64,000 bases of DNA from Stictocephala bisonia. Lineage: Eukaryota; Arthropoda; Insecta; Hemiptera; Membracidae. The position numbers were made by a program, and so were the translations under genes. The stretch covers positions 686,760 to 750,759 of the forward strand of contig JAQJVL010000289.1 in NCBI GenBank assembly GCA_035578905.1, given 5' to 3'. Every line of letters starts with the position of its first letter. Within the stretch, counting starts at the first letter, position 1. This document shows, piece by piece, positions 31,571 through 44,960 of this stretch. The notes beneath the pieces are model-generated. The model was not told the DNA's origin and did not search any database. It saw only the letters and a list, made by a program, of their open reading frames with translations.

Positions 31571-34500
31571 TCTCTCCCTAAATCCTTAAGGATAAATTCA
31601 GTAATTATTAGTATATACTTAAGTAAGGCAGTTTTTATCTATGTATATCTGCCATTGAAACGCAATCTGTGGATCATAAGCTAGTGACATATGTTTCAGA
31701 AATAACACTGGTTTAAATTACCTTTTTTCTGTGTTAACAGTTCTTTAATTACATTACTGCTACTGCTATGTACATTTCAAAGCATGTAGCTTCATCATCA
31801 GGCTTCCAAAAACGTCACTGTTTAAAACATTAAAACACTAAAACTACAAAACATTTAAACATATTAAATAAATTTTATTAAATAAATATTTAATTGAGTA
31901 CATCTACACCTATAAAAAGTAAATACCACTGACTCATTCACTCATCACTGTAACTAAAAAAGTACCAAGCCTACGAGGCTGAAATTTTGTAGAGTCAAAG
32001 GTGCATATTGTATATGCACCTTATATTGTAGATGTGCAAAATGAAGGGATTTTGAAAAATTCTTAGTAAATCTATAATGGCAACCTTTTTGGTGCCAAAA
32101 GTTTTAAATTCCAAAAACATCGTTTCTTTAATTTGACTGTAGTGCCTAAATGAACGGTTCTGCAGCAAAACTAACACCATTTTCTGCGCCTTATTTTAGA
32201 CGATCTACAACTTTGACACAACTTTTTTTGTACTGCGATGTTGTTAAACTAACTACCCACCCATGCAAATACATACTGTGGCGTTTTCTCACCTACCAAA
32301 CCACCAAAATATACATTACCAATTAAAAATGAATGTAAACTTTTAATTACAAAACACTTATTTAACAATGTTAATTGTTATCGCATAAAACTTTTATCAA
32401 AGACAACCAAAATTATTATATATTTACTAAATTAGGTTAAAAGCTTTATTCAACCTCCTTAGGGTGAAAGGAGATAGCAACGCGAAGGAAGCATCCTTAT
32501 TGAATTATTCACGATGTTGTTAAAGTTATGTTGAGTGACTAATTCCCCGAGGCTATCTGTCAAACTGTATTTCTGCTGTCGTCATATGACGTCAGGGGTA
32601 ATTCAATTTACCGATATTTTTTTTATGAATATAAACCACTTATCTACATATGTTTCAGTAAATATGGAATGGAGTTATTTAAATAGTCAACATTAACCCC
32701 ATGGTCACGTATCCATAGATATTTCCCTGTGGAAACATCGTTTTAAAAAATATAAAAAGTATTTTAAATAAATAATTATTTGTGTTACATAAAACCGATG
32801 TACTTTTTTCACATTTAACACGAAGATGACATATTATTATTCATGGGATGAACAGTAAATGAGATATTCAACAAGCAAGTGGGTTAGGTTAGATTAGGTT
32901 AAGTTAGGTTAGGTTATAATCGCATTATTATAGGTTGACTGTAAATAAATATAGTTATTATTTACTGGTTAATAACAACTAAAAACCAGGTTATTTACAT
33001 CCTCATAACCTGTTTTTTTCTCAATATACCAATTACAATTTCTTATAAAAGGAAATGGACATCATATTTTTGTTTAGGAGACGCCACTAAATAATAAAGT
33101 TGAAAAATTATCTATAAATTTTTTACTGCAAAAGTTTATTTATACTTTTCTATAACGAAAAGTTATAAATATTTCGTTTCGGAGTAAAAATAGTTTTTAT
33201 ATTTTTGGTTTTCCTTCTACAATTTTGTAAACAATCTTTATTCCCACCAAAATATGTCGTTTGATTCATGTTCATGAAACTATATTAACTAAAGTAAAAA
33301 ATCTTCAAAACCAGGTGAGACCCCTATAATGATTATTTACTGACCATTTATACATATTTATAGTGTATAAACTATAACATCTTTATATTTGTAAATCCCA
33401 TGAATATGTTATATGTTCTACAATTTAAAATACTTGATACATTATTGCTAGTTATATTATAAATAAGTAAATTAACAATAATTTTAAATATTAAAAATGT
33501 ATAAAAACTGTACCATATTACAAACGTGGTTTTACGAAGTCAGTTTTCTAGTAGTTCACCTTTATAACATGCAAGTTTCACTAAAATAACGAACAGGTTG
33601 ATAAATAACGATACTGTTATTTATTAATAGAAATGCACTTGCAAGAAGATTACAATCGCTGGTGATTCTAGCTTAATTTTATGTTTTTCAGAAATAACAT
33701 GTTCAACCAATTTTAGATATATAAATGTTATTCAATTTGTAACTGTAAATATGTTATTTTATACTATATTTCATTGGTTTTGACTCTGTCCTAAAAGGTC
33801 TTGTTGCACTTAATGAATAAATTATAAAAACTATAAATGTTTTGTATTGTATCTTTATACATTTTTATATCCAAAAGCCGGAGAGTAGGTACATATTTTT
33901 GTTGTAATATTTAATTTTACCATTATATTATATTTTAAAATATTTTATTACCTGTTTTTATAAACAAATTATGTTTACCTATATTAGACTTTGAATTGAA
34001 TATCAAAGAAAATTACTCTTGAAAAGTATACTATTTTGTAGGAAGTTAGTTTTTGTATTATATATAATGCTATATTTGTATTATATATGATTATATAATT
34101 AAGAGCATAACAACTTAAAATAATTAATTCAAAACGTTAAGTTGTATATCTCAAGAAACTTCATAGTTTCCTCAATAATCACTGTTTTTTCTCTACAAGT
34201 ATAAAAAAATTTAAAATGAATAGTTCTTAATCTTATGACCAGATTTGTGTCGTATTAAATATATTATTTGTAGGAAAAAAGAACAAAATACAGTGGGAAA
34301 GTATCACGCGGCAGTTTGTTATAAATGCCCGTTACTAAAGACAAATGATGCCTTTTAGTGTTGATGTCAATCATAACTAAAACTGCGTAGATTTCAGAAT
34401 TCCAACTTTCACTAGATGGTCGAATGTTTGTTTTGTCTCTACAATATTCTAAAAATCAACGTAGTTATTTTGAAAAAAAGACAAAACGTGTTTTGTTTAT

Positions 34501-34788
34501 AGCATACTCTTTCTTTGTATAATATAGCTCACGTAATATCTATAGTATTCTTCCTAATTTATATTCTAATATACTTTCATATTTTGAAATTTATGTTTCT
34601 TAAAATCATTAGTTTTGACCTTGGGATATCATACAGTGATATATATTTAAATTTCTTTATTGTAATCAGACAATTTACTAAAAATTTTATCACCATCGTC
34701 AACCTATCTAATGTAACTAAATATTACCAGTTTATGTTGTACATTCCACATACATATATACAAAGTTGCAGTCACACTCTCGTTCATA
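31571..34788. other. Intergenic AT-rich, no gene seen
   Basis: Only a degenerate TTAGG tract at 32883-32920 and the repeat relic at 32490-32575 were noted. Open frames up to about 100 codons are A/T-rich chance frames without coding character. Confidence 0.5.
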
Positions 34789-34970
34789 CTAAAGTAAGTA
34801 GCCAATCAACTTCCGGTGTGCGTTATGCCACTTAGATGGTGTAAGGAACTCATCTACACTATAAAACGGCTTCCATATAAAGAACTGTTTGAGACGAGTC
34901 TTATGTGTCTTGGGCATCGGACCGCAATAAATTTTATCGGAAAATTTTTGATTTAACGAATCACTACCTG
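34789..34970 (-). pseudogene. LINE ORF2 C-terminal fragment
   Basis: The minus-strand translation includes KTHKTRLKQFFIWKPFYSVD followed by EFL. FKTRLK.FLL..AFYS..EFL is the C-terminal motif of CR1/jockey-group LINE ORF2 proteins and is also present in the 15878-16975 element. Only the last 60 or so codons are recognisable, so this is a short relic. Confidence 0.6.
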
Positions 34971-35185
34971 GAAGGGAAGATTTTTTAGACAACTGTTCTG
35001 TATGTTCCATTAATATTAACATACAAAAACCACTTTAAAGTAAGTTTGGGATTTAACCCGTCTCGGAGGTAACTTTAAACACATTCATGGTTCATAAATA
35101 CATTTTTATGTAAAACGATTTTTCCAGACATGTGATTCACCGGTCAAGAGGGTCAAGACTTATAAAATTAAAATTATCATTGTAT

Positions 35186-36212
35186 AACCCACCCACCCGG
35201 CCATCCATACACGCACAGTGTTATTGAACCACCCACCCACCTATACACGTACAGTGTTATTGACCCACCCGCCCACCTATACACGTACAGTGTTATTGAC
35301 CCACCCGCCCATCCATACACGTACAGTGTTATTGACCCACCCGCCCACCTATACACGTACAGTGTTATTGACCCACCCACCCATCCATACACGTACAGTG
35401 TTATTGACCCACCCGCCCGTCCATACACGCACAGTGTTATTGACCCACCCATACAGGTACAGTGTTATTGACCCACCCGCCCACCTATACACGTACAGTG
35501 TTATTGACCCACTCGCCCACCTATACACATACAGTGTTATTGACCCACCCACCCGTCCATACACATACAGTGTTATTGACCCACCCGCCCACCTATACAC
35601 GCACAGTGTTATTGACCCACCCATACAGGTACAGTGTTATTGACCCACCCGCCCACCTATACACGTACAGTGTTATTGACCCACTCGCCCACCTATACAC
35701 GCACAGTGTTATTGACCCACCCATACAGGTACAGTGTTATTGACCCACCCGCCCACCTATACACGTACAGTGTTATTGACCCACCCGCCCACCTATACAC
35801 GCACAGTGTTATTGACCCACCCATACAGGTACAGTGTTATTGACCCACCCGCCCACCTATACACGTACAGTGTTATTGACCCACCCGCCCACCTATACAC
35901 GCACAGTGTTATTGACCCACCCATACAGGTACAGTGTTATTGACCCACCTATACACGCACAGTGTTATTGACTCACCCATACAGGTACAGTGTTATTGAC
36001 CCACCCGCCCACCTATACACGTACAGTGTTATTGACCCACTCGCCCACCTATACACATACAGTGTTATTGACCCACCCACCCGTCCATACACATACAGTG
36101 TTATTGACCCACCCGCCCACCTATACACATACAGTGTTATTGACCCACTCGCCCACCTATACACATACAGTGTTATTGACCCACCCGCCCGTCCATACAC
36201 GCACAGTGTTAT
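35186..36212. repeat. 36-bp minisatellite array with 100-bp higher-order units
   Basis: About 28-30 tandem units. The full unit combines ACCCACCCGCCCACCTATAC with ACGTACAGTGTTATTG (36 bp). A short 28-bp form, ACCCACCCATACAGGTAC plus AGTGTTATTG, is interspersed. Between about 35600 and 35945 the order short-full-full (28+36+36) recurs every 100 bp. Further variants include ACTCGCCC, CCCGTCC and ACACGCACAG. Because 36 is divisible by three, frames on both strands stay open (repeating THPPTYTRTVLL-like peptides), but the 28-bp units shift frame and I see no start, splice or codon signal of a gene. Confidence 0.95.
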
Positions 36213-36239
36213 TAAAATGGGATTGTTTAATAACACTGT
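36203..36239. repeat. Hairpin at the array end
   Basis: The end of the last minisatellite unit, ACAGTGTTATTAA (36203-36215), is repeated inverted as TTAATAACACTGT (36227-36239) with an 11-base loop. Just outside, ATGCGTAATTA occurs twice (36248 and 36274). Confidence 0.85.
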
Positions 36240-39200
36240 TTTAATCATGCGTAATTACTCCCCATTTTTATTATGCGTAATTATCGTTTAGGTTGAACTA
36301 AAATAGAGCAGGGATGGAATGTACGTTGTTGTACAACAACAACGTTGCTGGAAGCCAAATAGTTCGGACATTGTTTGTAGCTTGACATTTTTAATAGTTA
36401 ATAAAGTTTCATTTCTCATTCTTCTATTATTTCCATAGATAAGACACAGTAGTTTGAAAATGTGATAATAGTATTAACACGCAACTGATGGAAACAATTA
36501 ACCGATACGCAGTGGATTACCTAATTATGTAACACCAGACATACCTGTGAAATGAACACCGTAATCATGTTAATGACTAGAATGTAACACAATTGACAAT
36601 ATAACCTGTTGCCTATTGTTATATGACACATTGTTACGTGGTACCATTATTAGTAAAGTGACTAATAGAAACTCTGACGAACTTACAATGGTATTTAATA
36701 TGTATCATAAACAAAATTAATCACAATGACATTATTTAATACTGTTTTGTAATATATATACAATATACTTTTTTTTAAGTTCTAAAATCATACGGCAAAA
36801 ATTTTACTTTTTAAACTATAGTAGTTTACTTTTCAATGAGTATACTAGTACTAAAACAAAAAGTGGTTTATAAACAAAAACTTTGTAAAAGCTTCTGTAA
36901 TAAATGGTCTTGACATATATTATTATAAAGTGTTTGCAATAAAATATTCCATGATCACATATATCAGAAGGATTAACAGTCTTATCTAGTGAAAACTGTA
37001 TCACAGTAAAGTCTGTAGCCCTCTACCTGGTGTTGTCTTTGGAACTATTTATAACTCTGTCGATTATCAGAAGACCGGTTGTCGTCTGTCCATCCATTTC
37101 CAGCCCATTATTTAAACCGTCGTGGTAGTCCGATCTCTCTTCCCGCTCATCCACCATGCAGTACATTTATCAGTACCTGACTCCTGTATTTTCAGTTTAA
37201 CACCACTTTACATGACAACTTTCCTGATTACATCATTATTTATTATATGTATTTAAAATGTTAACTTGCTTTGTGGGATAAGTGGAATGAACGACCACTG
37301 AGATTAAATTTTTCCAACTGTTTTCGATTTATTAAAAATAAAATACACTATATTTTAATATGATCCTAGGGGGACACTAGATGGCCTCTTTCAAAAAATG
37401 TATGCTAAAAAATAAAGTTGTAATCTATTTTTTCAAATTGATACTGGCCTTATGAAGAATAAACTCAAATATGGCGGCAGGTATACTATACATTTACGTG
37501 AAGTTTCTAAGATGTTAGCAGATTTGATAGTTAAACTAGTGCAGATCAGTTTTAACTTTTTTCTGTTGTAACACTGAGTAAATGTTCTCCAAAGTTAGAA
37601 ATTCGCTGGTTTGTCTACGAGCTCGTGCCAGAAGGCCGTTTACCTTCCCAGGAATCTATTATACTGCATCTAGCATTGCCTGAATCACGATTGTAAGTTT
37701 GGGGGTAGAAAATATCTTCGGTCACACAATTTAAACCAGATTACGGTTTAAATTGCTCTAAACGCAGATAGTGATATTCAATTGTACCGTCCACTTTGTT
37801 TAAACAATAGCAAACGTATAGGAAAATGCCATACAATAGGATCTAACAAAGGAAAAATTAAGCATTTCACAGCATATTGTCTAAGTTATTACAATTTAAG
37901 ATTCTCGTGCGAATTGGGAAATTCATTTGAATACCAGCTGCACCCTTCTTAGATGAAATTAGTGAGACATTTTCCTTGCATTAATGCTAAATGATGAACT
38001 TGCTCTTAGTAAAAAAAAAGGTTTAATTATTACAAAATTGATTAATATAAATCAATTTTCAATCACTGAGATCATAGTATCACAGTTTATATTAGTTGCC
38101 ATAGTAACCTAACTATTTAATTATTTTTCTTAACTATTTAAGAAAATAAGATCATTACTAAAGCAATAACTTATTTTACAATTGAATTTCCAACCAAACT
38201 CTGGATTCAAATTTTGGTTTTTTTACATATGTGATATTATTTTAAAGATATGTATAAACATATTGTTAAACAGATTAAAGATAACAAGTATACTTTTACC
38301 AAAAATAGCCTCTACTTCATCTATTAAAACTCATGAAAATCCATAACATTCATTGTATTGTTATTTACTTATTATTAAGAGTATTATTTCATTATTTGGA
38401 ATAGAAAATGTCTTTCCTTTAATCTAAACTTTCTTAGAACTATTTAAGTAGGTCAAGTGGAACAGGTATTGAATTTAAATTAACGTCCATTTTAATGTTT
38501 AATACAGTCATCTACATTACTTATGGTCAGAAGTGCTTCTTTAAGGATGTTCTTTCACATTATTTTTTTTACCAATAAAATATTATTCCATACATTCATT
38601 ATCCTTTACTTGAATAATCAATTTTACTTTTTTTTTAGTATATAAATTCTGTGTTTGTAAAATAAATGCTAATTCTTGTTTGGGTGGGTCCACTCTTAGA
38701 TTTCTCGTTTCATCACAGCATTGCCAACACAGGTTGTGTAATTTTACATGAGGTAGAGTGCTGCCAATAAATATATTTTACATATGTTGAGAGTCTACTG
38801 AATTAACGTTTAGATACATTCTTAATTTATACACCATTCATTTTATACACCGTAAGAGGAGTATTTCACGCGACTGTGGTCCACATGGCAAAATAGTACG
38901 TTTAGGGGTCACAGAGAAGAAACAAACCAGAGGTCGCATCAAATAGTTGAGTAGTAATTTTGTTAATGTTCCATGCAATGGCAGGGCGAGCACTTTGTAA
39001 GTCCCTCCCTAACTTCCCCCAAATTCCTAATATAAACGTATTTAGTACTACAACAGATGTATAAAAAATTACAACAGTTTTATTCTATTTATAACTGTTA
39101 ATCACGTTTTCACTGTGGGAACAACAAAGCGACATCTGTTTCTTTTATTTCAGTGTATGGGTCGACCTTACAACACTGAAAATGTTCATCATTAGTTTTT

Positions 39201-40561
39201 GACTAAGTATAAAATAGACTAAAATCGATTTATTGCAAAAATGATTGTATGAATTCGAAATGTAGAATAAAATTGATATAATAATTGTTTTCAACGAAAT
39301 AAATATAAAAAGTAACTTTGATATCCTTGCATCACAATATTTTTAATATTTTTTGTTTGTTAGGGGTTAGTTATCAATGAACAATAATAATAAATATGTA
39401 AATAAGCATATATTTAATTTATAATTCTACCACACAGAATGTGACCAACTACAAGAACCCATGCAGGATAGATTGATTGAGTGGTGGAAGTGAGATGGAA
39501 AAACACTCGTATCTCATTGTATCTTTCCATTTAAAATTTATCATGGTAACTAGGAAGACGTCAGAACGCGTGCTGGCTGCGCAGTAGTAAGCCTCACCCA
39601 CTACGTCATTAGCAGCAACATTTGTTGGTTTGATTAACTCTAACGAATGAATCTTAGAACTATTTAACTAAATCAATGTTTAAAATCCAGAAAAAATTAA
39701 AAACACAATAACAGAATGAATGTGTGATATGTGAACTTTAAACAGCAAAGCAAACTTGTACAGATCATAAGCACTGCTGAAAAAGTTGAACACTTATGCA
39801 AAAGTTAGTGACGTCAGTGATGTATGTTATCAGAGTGGTGGAACGGTTCCCCTTCACTGCTAAACCCCAACAAGTGCTAAATACAACACCCAGAACACTT
39901 TCTACTTGGTCCAAAAATATTATAATTTTGTTGAAACCCAAAATGCAGTTTTAAATCAATTATTAAAGATATGTTATTTGCATGAGGTAAACTATAGTTA
40001 TAAGTCAACAACTGACTATAAATTAAGCACATTCTTCATGGAGTAGATATATTTTTACAACGCCAAACAAAATTAATCTTGCAATATTGTTTTATGTTCA
40101 GTAAAGTTAATTTTAACTGTCATGCTAAAACAATTATTTCATAATGTCAAAAGTATTCTATTTATTGGGGGGAAATGATAAATTATATATAGTCTACTAA
40201 CCAAGGTTATAAAGGAAACGTCATTTACGATGCTATAAAAGAAAATAATATACCCCAGAAAGTTTACAGCTGGCATTTACAACGTTGTAAAGAAAGTTGG
40301 GTTCATTTGACTACTCATATACGTGGACTCAGGGCACAGTTGGTAAGTATAGAGTGTAGGATTGTGTATGTTGAGAATAATAAATAAATTTTTAGAATTT
40401 CTTCTTACAAAGAGGAAAGATTTATGTATCTCAAACAAAATAATTACAATAGTTGAGTATAACACTTTTCAATTCCAACACAAAGAGTACTGTTAACAGT
40501 GAATAAATAAATTTATTATTGTGTTATAAGACATAGAAAAGATATCGAGTTTATATATATA
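36240..40561. other. Intergenic, no gene seen
   Basis: Mostly AT-rich. A somewhat GC-richer part at 39420-39620 and a dispersed-repeat copy at 38895-39015 stand out, but no exon with splice sites and a consistent frame was found. Confidence 0.5.
38895..39015. repeat. Single-copy relative of the 31.3-kb tandem-repeat element
   Basis: Shares AGGTCGCATCAAATAGTTGA with 31290-31350 (ATCGCATG...GAATGTTGAGTAGTAAT). It then has CCATGCAATGGCAGGGCGAG and CACTTTGTAAGTCCCTCCCT, a degenerate single version of the 43-bp unit. Confidence 0.6.
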
Positions 40562-41000
40562 CTAGGGGACACCCCTGCACGCCTAACGTACAAACCCCGT
40601 CACTCACTGCCCTTATAATGCCTGTGCTTGTGACCTTGTCTACAAATATTGGTAGTTAATAGTTATAATAATCGTATGAAATAGTATATTTCATAACAAG
40701 TGTGGAAAGTGGGGTTTTGCATGTTCGAGACCATATGTTTGAAGTGCGAGACTTGTCGAGCACTTCGAATGGTCGAGAACTTCATTCACTTCACTCACTT
40801 CATTCACTTTCATTCGAGTTTTTAACGATACTTTTCAATACACTACGGAATAAAAACAGGTGTTGTTGACTGTGGAAAATTTTCGGTCTTAAACAATGTT
40901 ACTTTCGGTAGTAAACAATAGACAGCTGTTGAAAATATGATGTTTTGCAGGTTCTAAACACATAACGAAAACAGCTAAACTCATAGTAGTGTAGTGAAAA
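40562..41000. repeat. Composite dispersed repeat with foldback core (copy 2)
   Basis: Begins ACTAGGGGACACCCCTGCAC at 40562 and carries the block TGTGGAAAGTGGGGTTTTGC through ACGAAAACAGCT, in the same order as 26830-27410 but more compact. It includes the stem TTTGAAGTGC / GCACTTCGAA and a small local TTCATTCACTTC repeat near 40782-40812. Confidence 0.75.
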
Positions 41001-42268
41001 CGTATTTACACTAGCTCACTGCCTGTAATTGTGTTGCTACATATTTATTACAACAAACAACAAATGGTATTACTTGCCTATTTGAAAAATGTTAATTCAT
41101 TTATTTTGTCCAACAGCCGATTAAAGATTAAAAAACTGAATAACTCTATTGCATTATACACATACATAGATCGAACAACTTTCACTGAATACAAAATTAT
41201 TGTCTATAAAAACTTATCACTATTAAGAACATAATTTCTTAGGCTCCGGCTGTATAAATTTCATAAACATTATTATTTATTTATATTCACATAGCTTGTA
41301 TTTTTCGACTCATTTTCATATCTCTCCATGTTATACTTATATCATAAAATGATTTCTAGAGCTTTCTGCCTCACTAAGGGTGAACATTTTTAACTCTAAA
41401 TACCTTATTGTACAAACACGAATATGGGCATATTTTCTTACGCGTCAACTAATAAAATTAGCTAAGAAACACGTTAGGAGAGAGTTACGTTAACTAATAC
41501 AGCTTCACGTATTAAACATAGGATCGTAGCAAAGCATTGAGATCAATTAATTTGAAAGATAAAACTTTCCAATTAATTAGTAACAACTAATTAGTTTTGT
41601 TTTTCCTATTTTATTCTTGTTCATTTCAATAGTTACGAAAATTAACTATCTCAAGTTAAACATAACACGTTATTTTATATTTAATTAACTCGTTCATTAA
41701 TACAACTGACTCTTATAAATAAATTAAATTGATATTACATTTTAATTAGGTTTTAAGTCCTATAATTTACTTTGTTTATTTAATTTTACAGATACGTCCC
41801 CTGAAGATACTTATTTTAATATATCTAATCGTATTAAATGCGCAGGTATATTTCGGGCTGGCATAAAGATTCATAAGTAACAAAATATCTAAATAGGGTT
41901 AAAACGTAATATTAATATTTGCAAAATATTTACAAAGAGGGGTAAGTTTATTGACAGCATTGCCACATAATATAATTAATTATATTCAATAACCAGTGGC
42001 AATGTGGGGATCCTCCTAGTATTATACTGTATAAATATAGTACAAATATATGTAAATTACCACTTTAAAACATTTTGCAGGCAATCCTTTATTTCATTCT
42101 TGACTTCTTAATTTTTATAACATTTTGAAAATGTTATTTTACTTTCTCCACCATATTTACCAAAATATTTGCATTTAATCAAACCAAATGAAATGTTTAG
42201 TAACTAACAAATTGGGTTTATTCATTTTCACTTATATATTATTGTCCATTAATACGTGCGTCGGTAAT

Positions 42269-42270
<2 letters not shown>
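41001..42270. other. Intergenic, no gene seen
   Basis: AT-rich, open frames short and without coding character. Confidence 0.5.

Positions 42271-42332
<62 letters not shown>
42271..42332. repeat. (TA)31 microsatellite
   Basis: Uninterrupted TA dinucleotides, about 170 bp upstream of the LINE. Confidence 0.97.
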
Positions 42333-42334
<2 letters not shown>

Positions 42335-42519
42335 GAAATTTTTAATATATAATAATATACAAAAAGTGTTTCTTCTTTAACAACATAAATTCCTCAGAGT
42401 TATAATTTTTCAACAAAATGTTGTATTTTGATTTAGTATCCTTCATAAAATTGTCATACATAATATGAAAAGCGACAAAAATTAATTATTTTAAATTAAA
42501 TAACAATATTTAACAACAA

Positions 42520-43365
42520 CAATGTGACGAGTGTCAGATCGAGTCGTCATCAAGTGCATCTGCCGCTAGCAAGAATGAACCAGAGGTAGGAGACGCTAAG
42601 GTATTAGAGTGCCTGCAGGCAATGAGGGCGGACATTACCAACCAGTTTAAAACTGTCAATGATAATGTTTCTGACGTCAAAAACCAATAAGTGTCGGTAA
42701 ACACCACTATAGAAAAACTCAAAACTACTATTGATAGCCTTACGTTGGAAAACCGGAAACTTAAGGAAGAACAAGAACGGATGTTAGTTGATAACGATAC
42801 CATTAAAGCTGAACTTAGTGAGGTCAAATTGAAACTTGAAGATCTACAACAATATTCGAGACGGAACAATATAGAGGTTGCCGGTGTCCCATGTTCAAAT
42901 GGAGAAGATATTTATTATTTATTGGAGTGTTTGGCTAATTACATTGGGGTTCGTTTTGTTAGGGAAGAAATATCAGTGGCACACCGTCTGCCCAACCGCA
43001 AACCACTCAGAGGATCTCAGGCAGGGCAATTCCATGCCAGCATCGTAGTGAGCTTCATCTCACGGTCCGCCAAGGAGGCTTGGTGGGCAGCAGCCAAGGG
43101 GAAGGACTTGAGAGCGTCTTCGCTACATGACAGTTTCCTGTCGACCAGGATGTACGTGAACCACCATCTGACTGCGTACAAAAAGGCCATCCTGGGTAGA
43201 GCGCGCAGCTACAAGAGAGAGAGGAAGATGCTGGCAGCATGGTCCACCGACACCAAGGTGCTGGTCAAGATGACACCGGACAGCGCCCCACATCGAGTAA
43301 ACTCACTGGAGGAAGTGGACAAACTCGTCGGTGTCAAGACTTCAGTTGCAGCTAAGGATAAATAA
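42520..43365 (+). pseudogene. LINE ORF1 (nucleic-acid binding), interrupted
   Basis: The frame opens near 42520 with CDECQIESSSS, where C..C looks like the end of a PHD-type zinc finger common in ORF1 proteins of this group. It runs to an in-frame TAA at 42688-42690 and then continues open to 43365. Domains in order: zinc-finger remnant, a coiled coil (TIEKLKTTIDSLTLENRKL and EEQERMLVDND), and the conserved LQQYSRRNNIEVAGVP motif leading into an RRM-like/FP-type region with VAHRLPNRK, FISRSAKEAWW and VNHHLTAYKKAIL. It would coat the element RNA and act as a nucleic-acid chaperone. The single stop and missing 5' end make it a pseudogene. Confidence 0.82.
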
Positions 43366-43384
43366 GCTAGCTGAATTATTTAGT

Positions 43385-44960
43385 AAATACCTTAATTTAA
43401 TATTAATTTTCTTTGTTTCTTTTTATTTACGTTAGTAAAGTTATAAATTTAATTACACTTAACACTTTTTAGTTTAACTCTTTTATTTTTCATTTTAATC
43501 TGAATACTCTTTTTAAAATAATATTAAATTGAACTTTCTGAATTAAAAATAAAACTTAAATAAATGAGTTGCTATCTGTTGAAAAATGTTAATTAATATA
43601 GCAATCTAATATGACAATATGTGGCTTTAGTAGGCTTTAACAATTAGTAAATACTTCATTTTTATTTTAAGTTTGTTTACATATTTTCATTTCACTTATA
43701 ATCATTAATGTTATTAATATAATTACACTTAACACTTTTTAGTTTTACTCTTTTATTTTCCATTTTAGTCTCAATACTCTTTTAAAAATAATAATAAATC
43801 AAACTTTCTGTATGAAAAATAAAACTTAAATAAATAAGTTGCTATCTAGTGAAAAATGCTGATTGAAACGGCAAGCTGTATATGACAATATGTGGTTTTG
43901 GTAGGCTTACATATTTAGTAAATACTTCAAGTTTGTTTAAGTTTGTTTACATATTTTCTTTTCACTTATAATCATTAATGTTATTAATTTAATTACAATT
44001 AATACTTTATAGTCTCACTCTTATCCATATTAATCTCAATACATTTTTTTTCTAAAAAATAATAAATAGATTTTCCTGATTGGAATAAAACAGTATATAA
44101 ATGAGTACTTTTTTTTTATTGTTAGAGTCTAATATTTTTTTAAAAAAACTACAAGCTCAATATGACAATATAATTCGCTAGTAAGGTGAAATACTTTGTA
44201 AACACCTAAATTTTATTTTAAGTCTATTTAAGTATTTTCTGTTTTACAGTCATAATGTTACACGTATTAATTTAATTACTCTTAAAACCTTTTAGTTCTA
44301 CTCTATTATTTTTCTTATTAATCTCAATAAATTAAAAAAAAAATAATAATAATGTATTAAGCTTTATGAATAAAAAACATAAATAAATGAATGTTTATCT
44401 GTTGAATTATATTTATAAATACAAAAATATGACAATATAATGCTTTAGTAAGATAAAACATTTCGTAGATACCTTAATTTTAATTTAAGTTTGTTTATTT
44501 AAGCATTTTATTTTCACTTACAATCGTTCATGTTTTATTTTAAATTACATTTAACACTCTTTAGTTTTCGCTTTTCTTGTATTAACCCTAATACATAAAA
44601 AAAAAAATAAATAAATAATAATAATATCAAATTGAACTCCCTGAATTAAAAAAAATCACAAATAAATGAATATTTTTCTTTTGATTAATTTGTGATTAAA
44701 ATAACAAGCTTAATATGTCAATATTATAATTTTTTAGTAAGTTAAAATATTTGGTAAATTCCTCAATTTAATGTTCAAATTTGTTTAAGCATTTGCCTTT
44801 TATTTATAATCATTAGTGTTATTAGGTTAATTAGACAAAACTCTTTTTAGTTTTATTTTTGTTTATATTAATCTTATTTCATTAATATTTAACGTACAGT
44901 TTAAAACAATGTTCAAGACATATGCTTAGTAACAACATTTAATTGCCAATATAATTTGAA
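43385..44960 (+). repeat. ~275-bp tandem array between LINE ORF1 and ORF2
   Basis: The word AATTACACTTAACACTTTTT and its decayed forms recur at about 43451, 43721, 43991, 44274, 44543 and 44829 (spacings 270, 270, 283, 269, 286). Each unit also contains an ACTCTTTTATTTTTC-like run, AATAAAACTTAAATAAATGA, ATATGACAATATGTGG and GTAAATACTTC in the same order. Divergence increases with distance from ORF1. There is no coding potential. Confidence 0.85.

Noticed and set aside
35218..36291. Overlapping open frames on both strands with THPPTYTRTVLL-like repeats
   Set aside because: They are a by-product of a 36-bp unit without stops. The interspersed 28-bp units shift frame and neither strand shows start, splice or poly(A) context.
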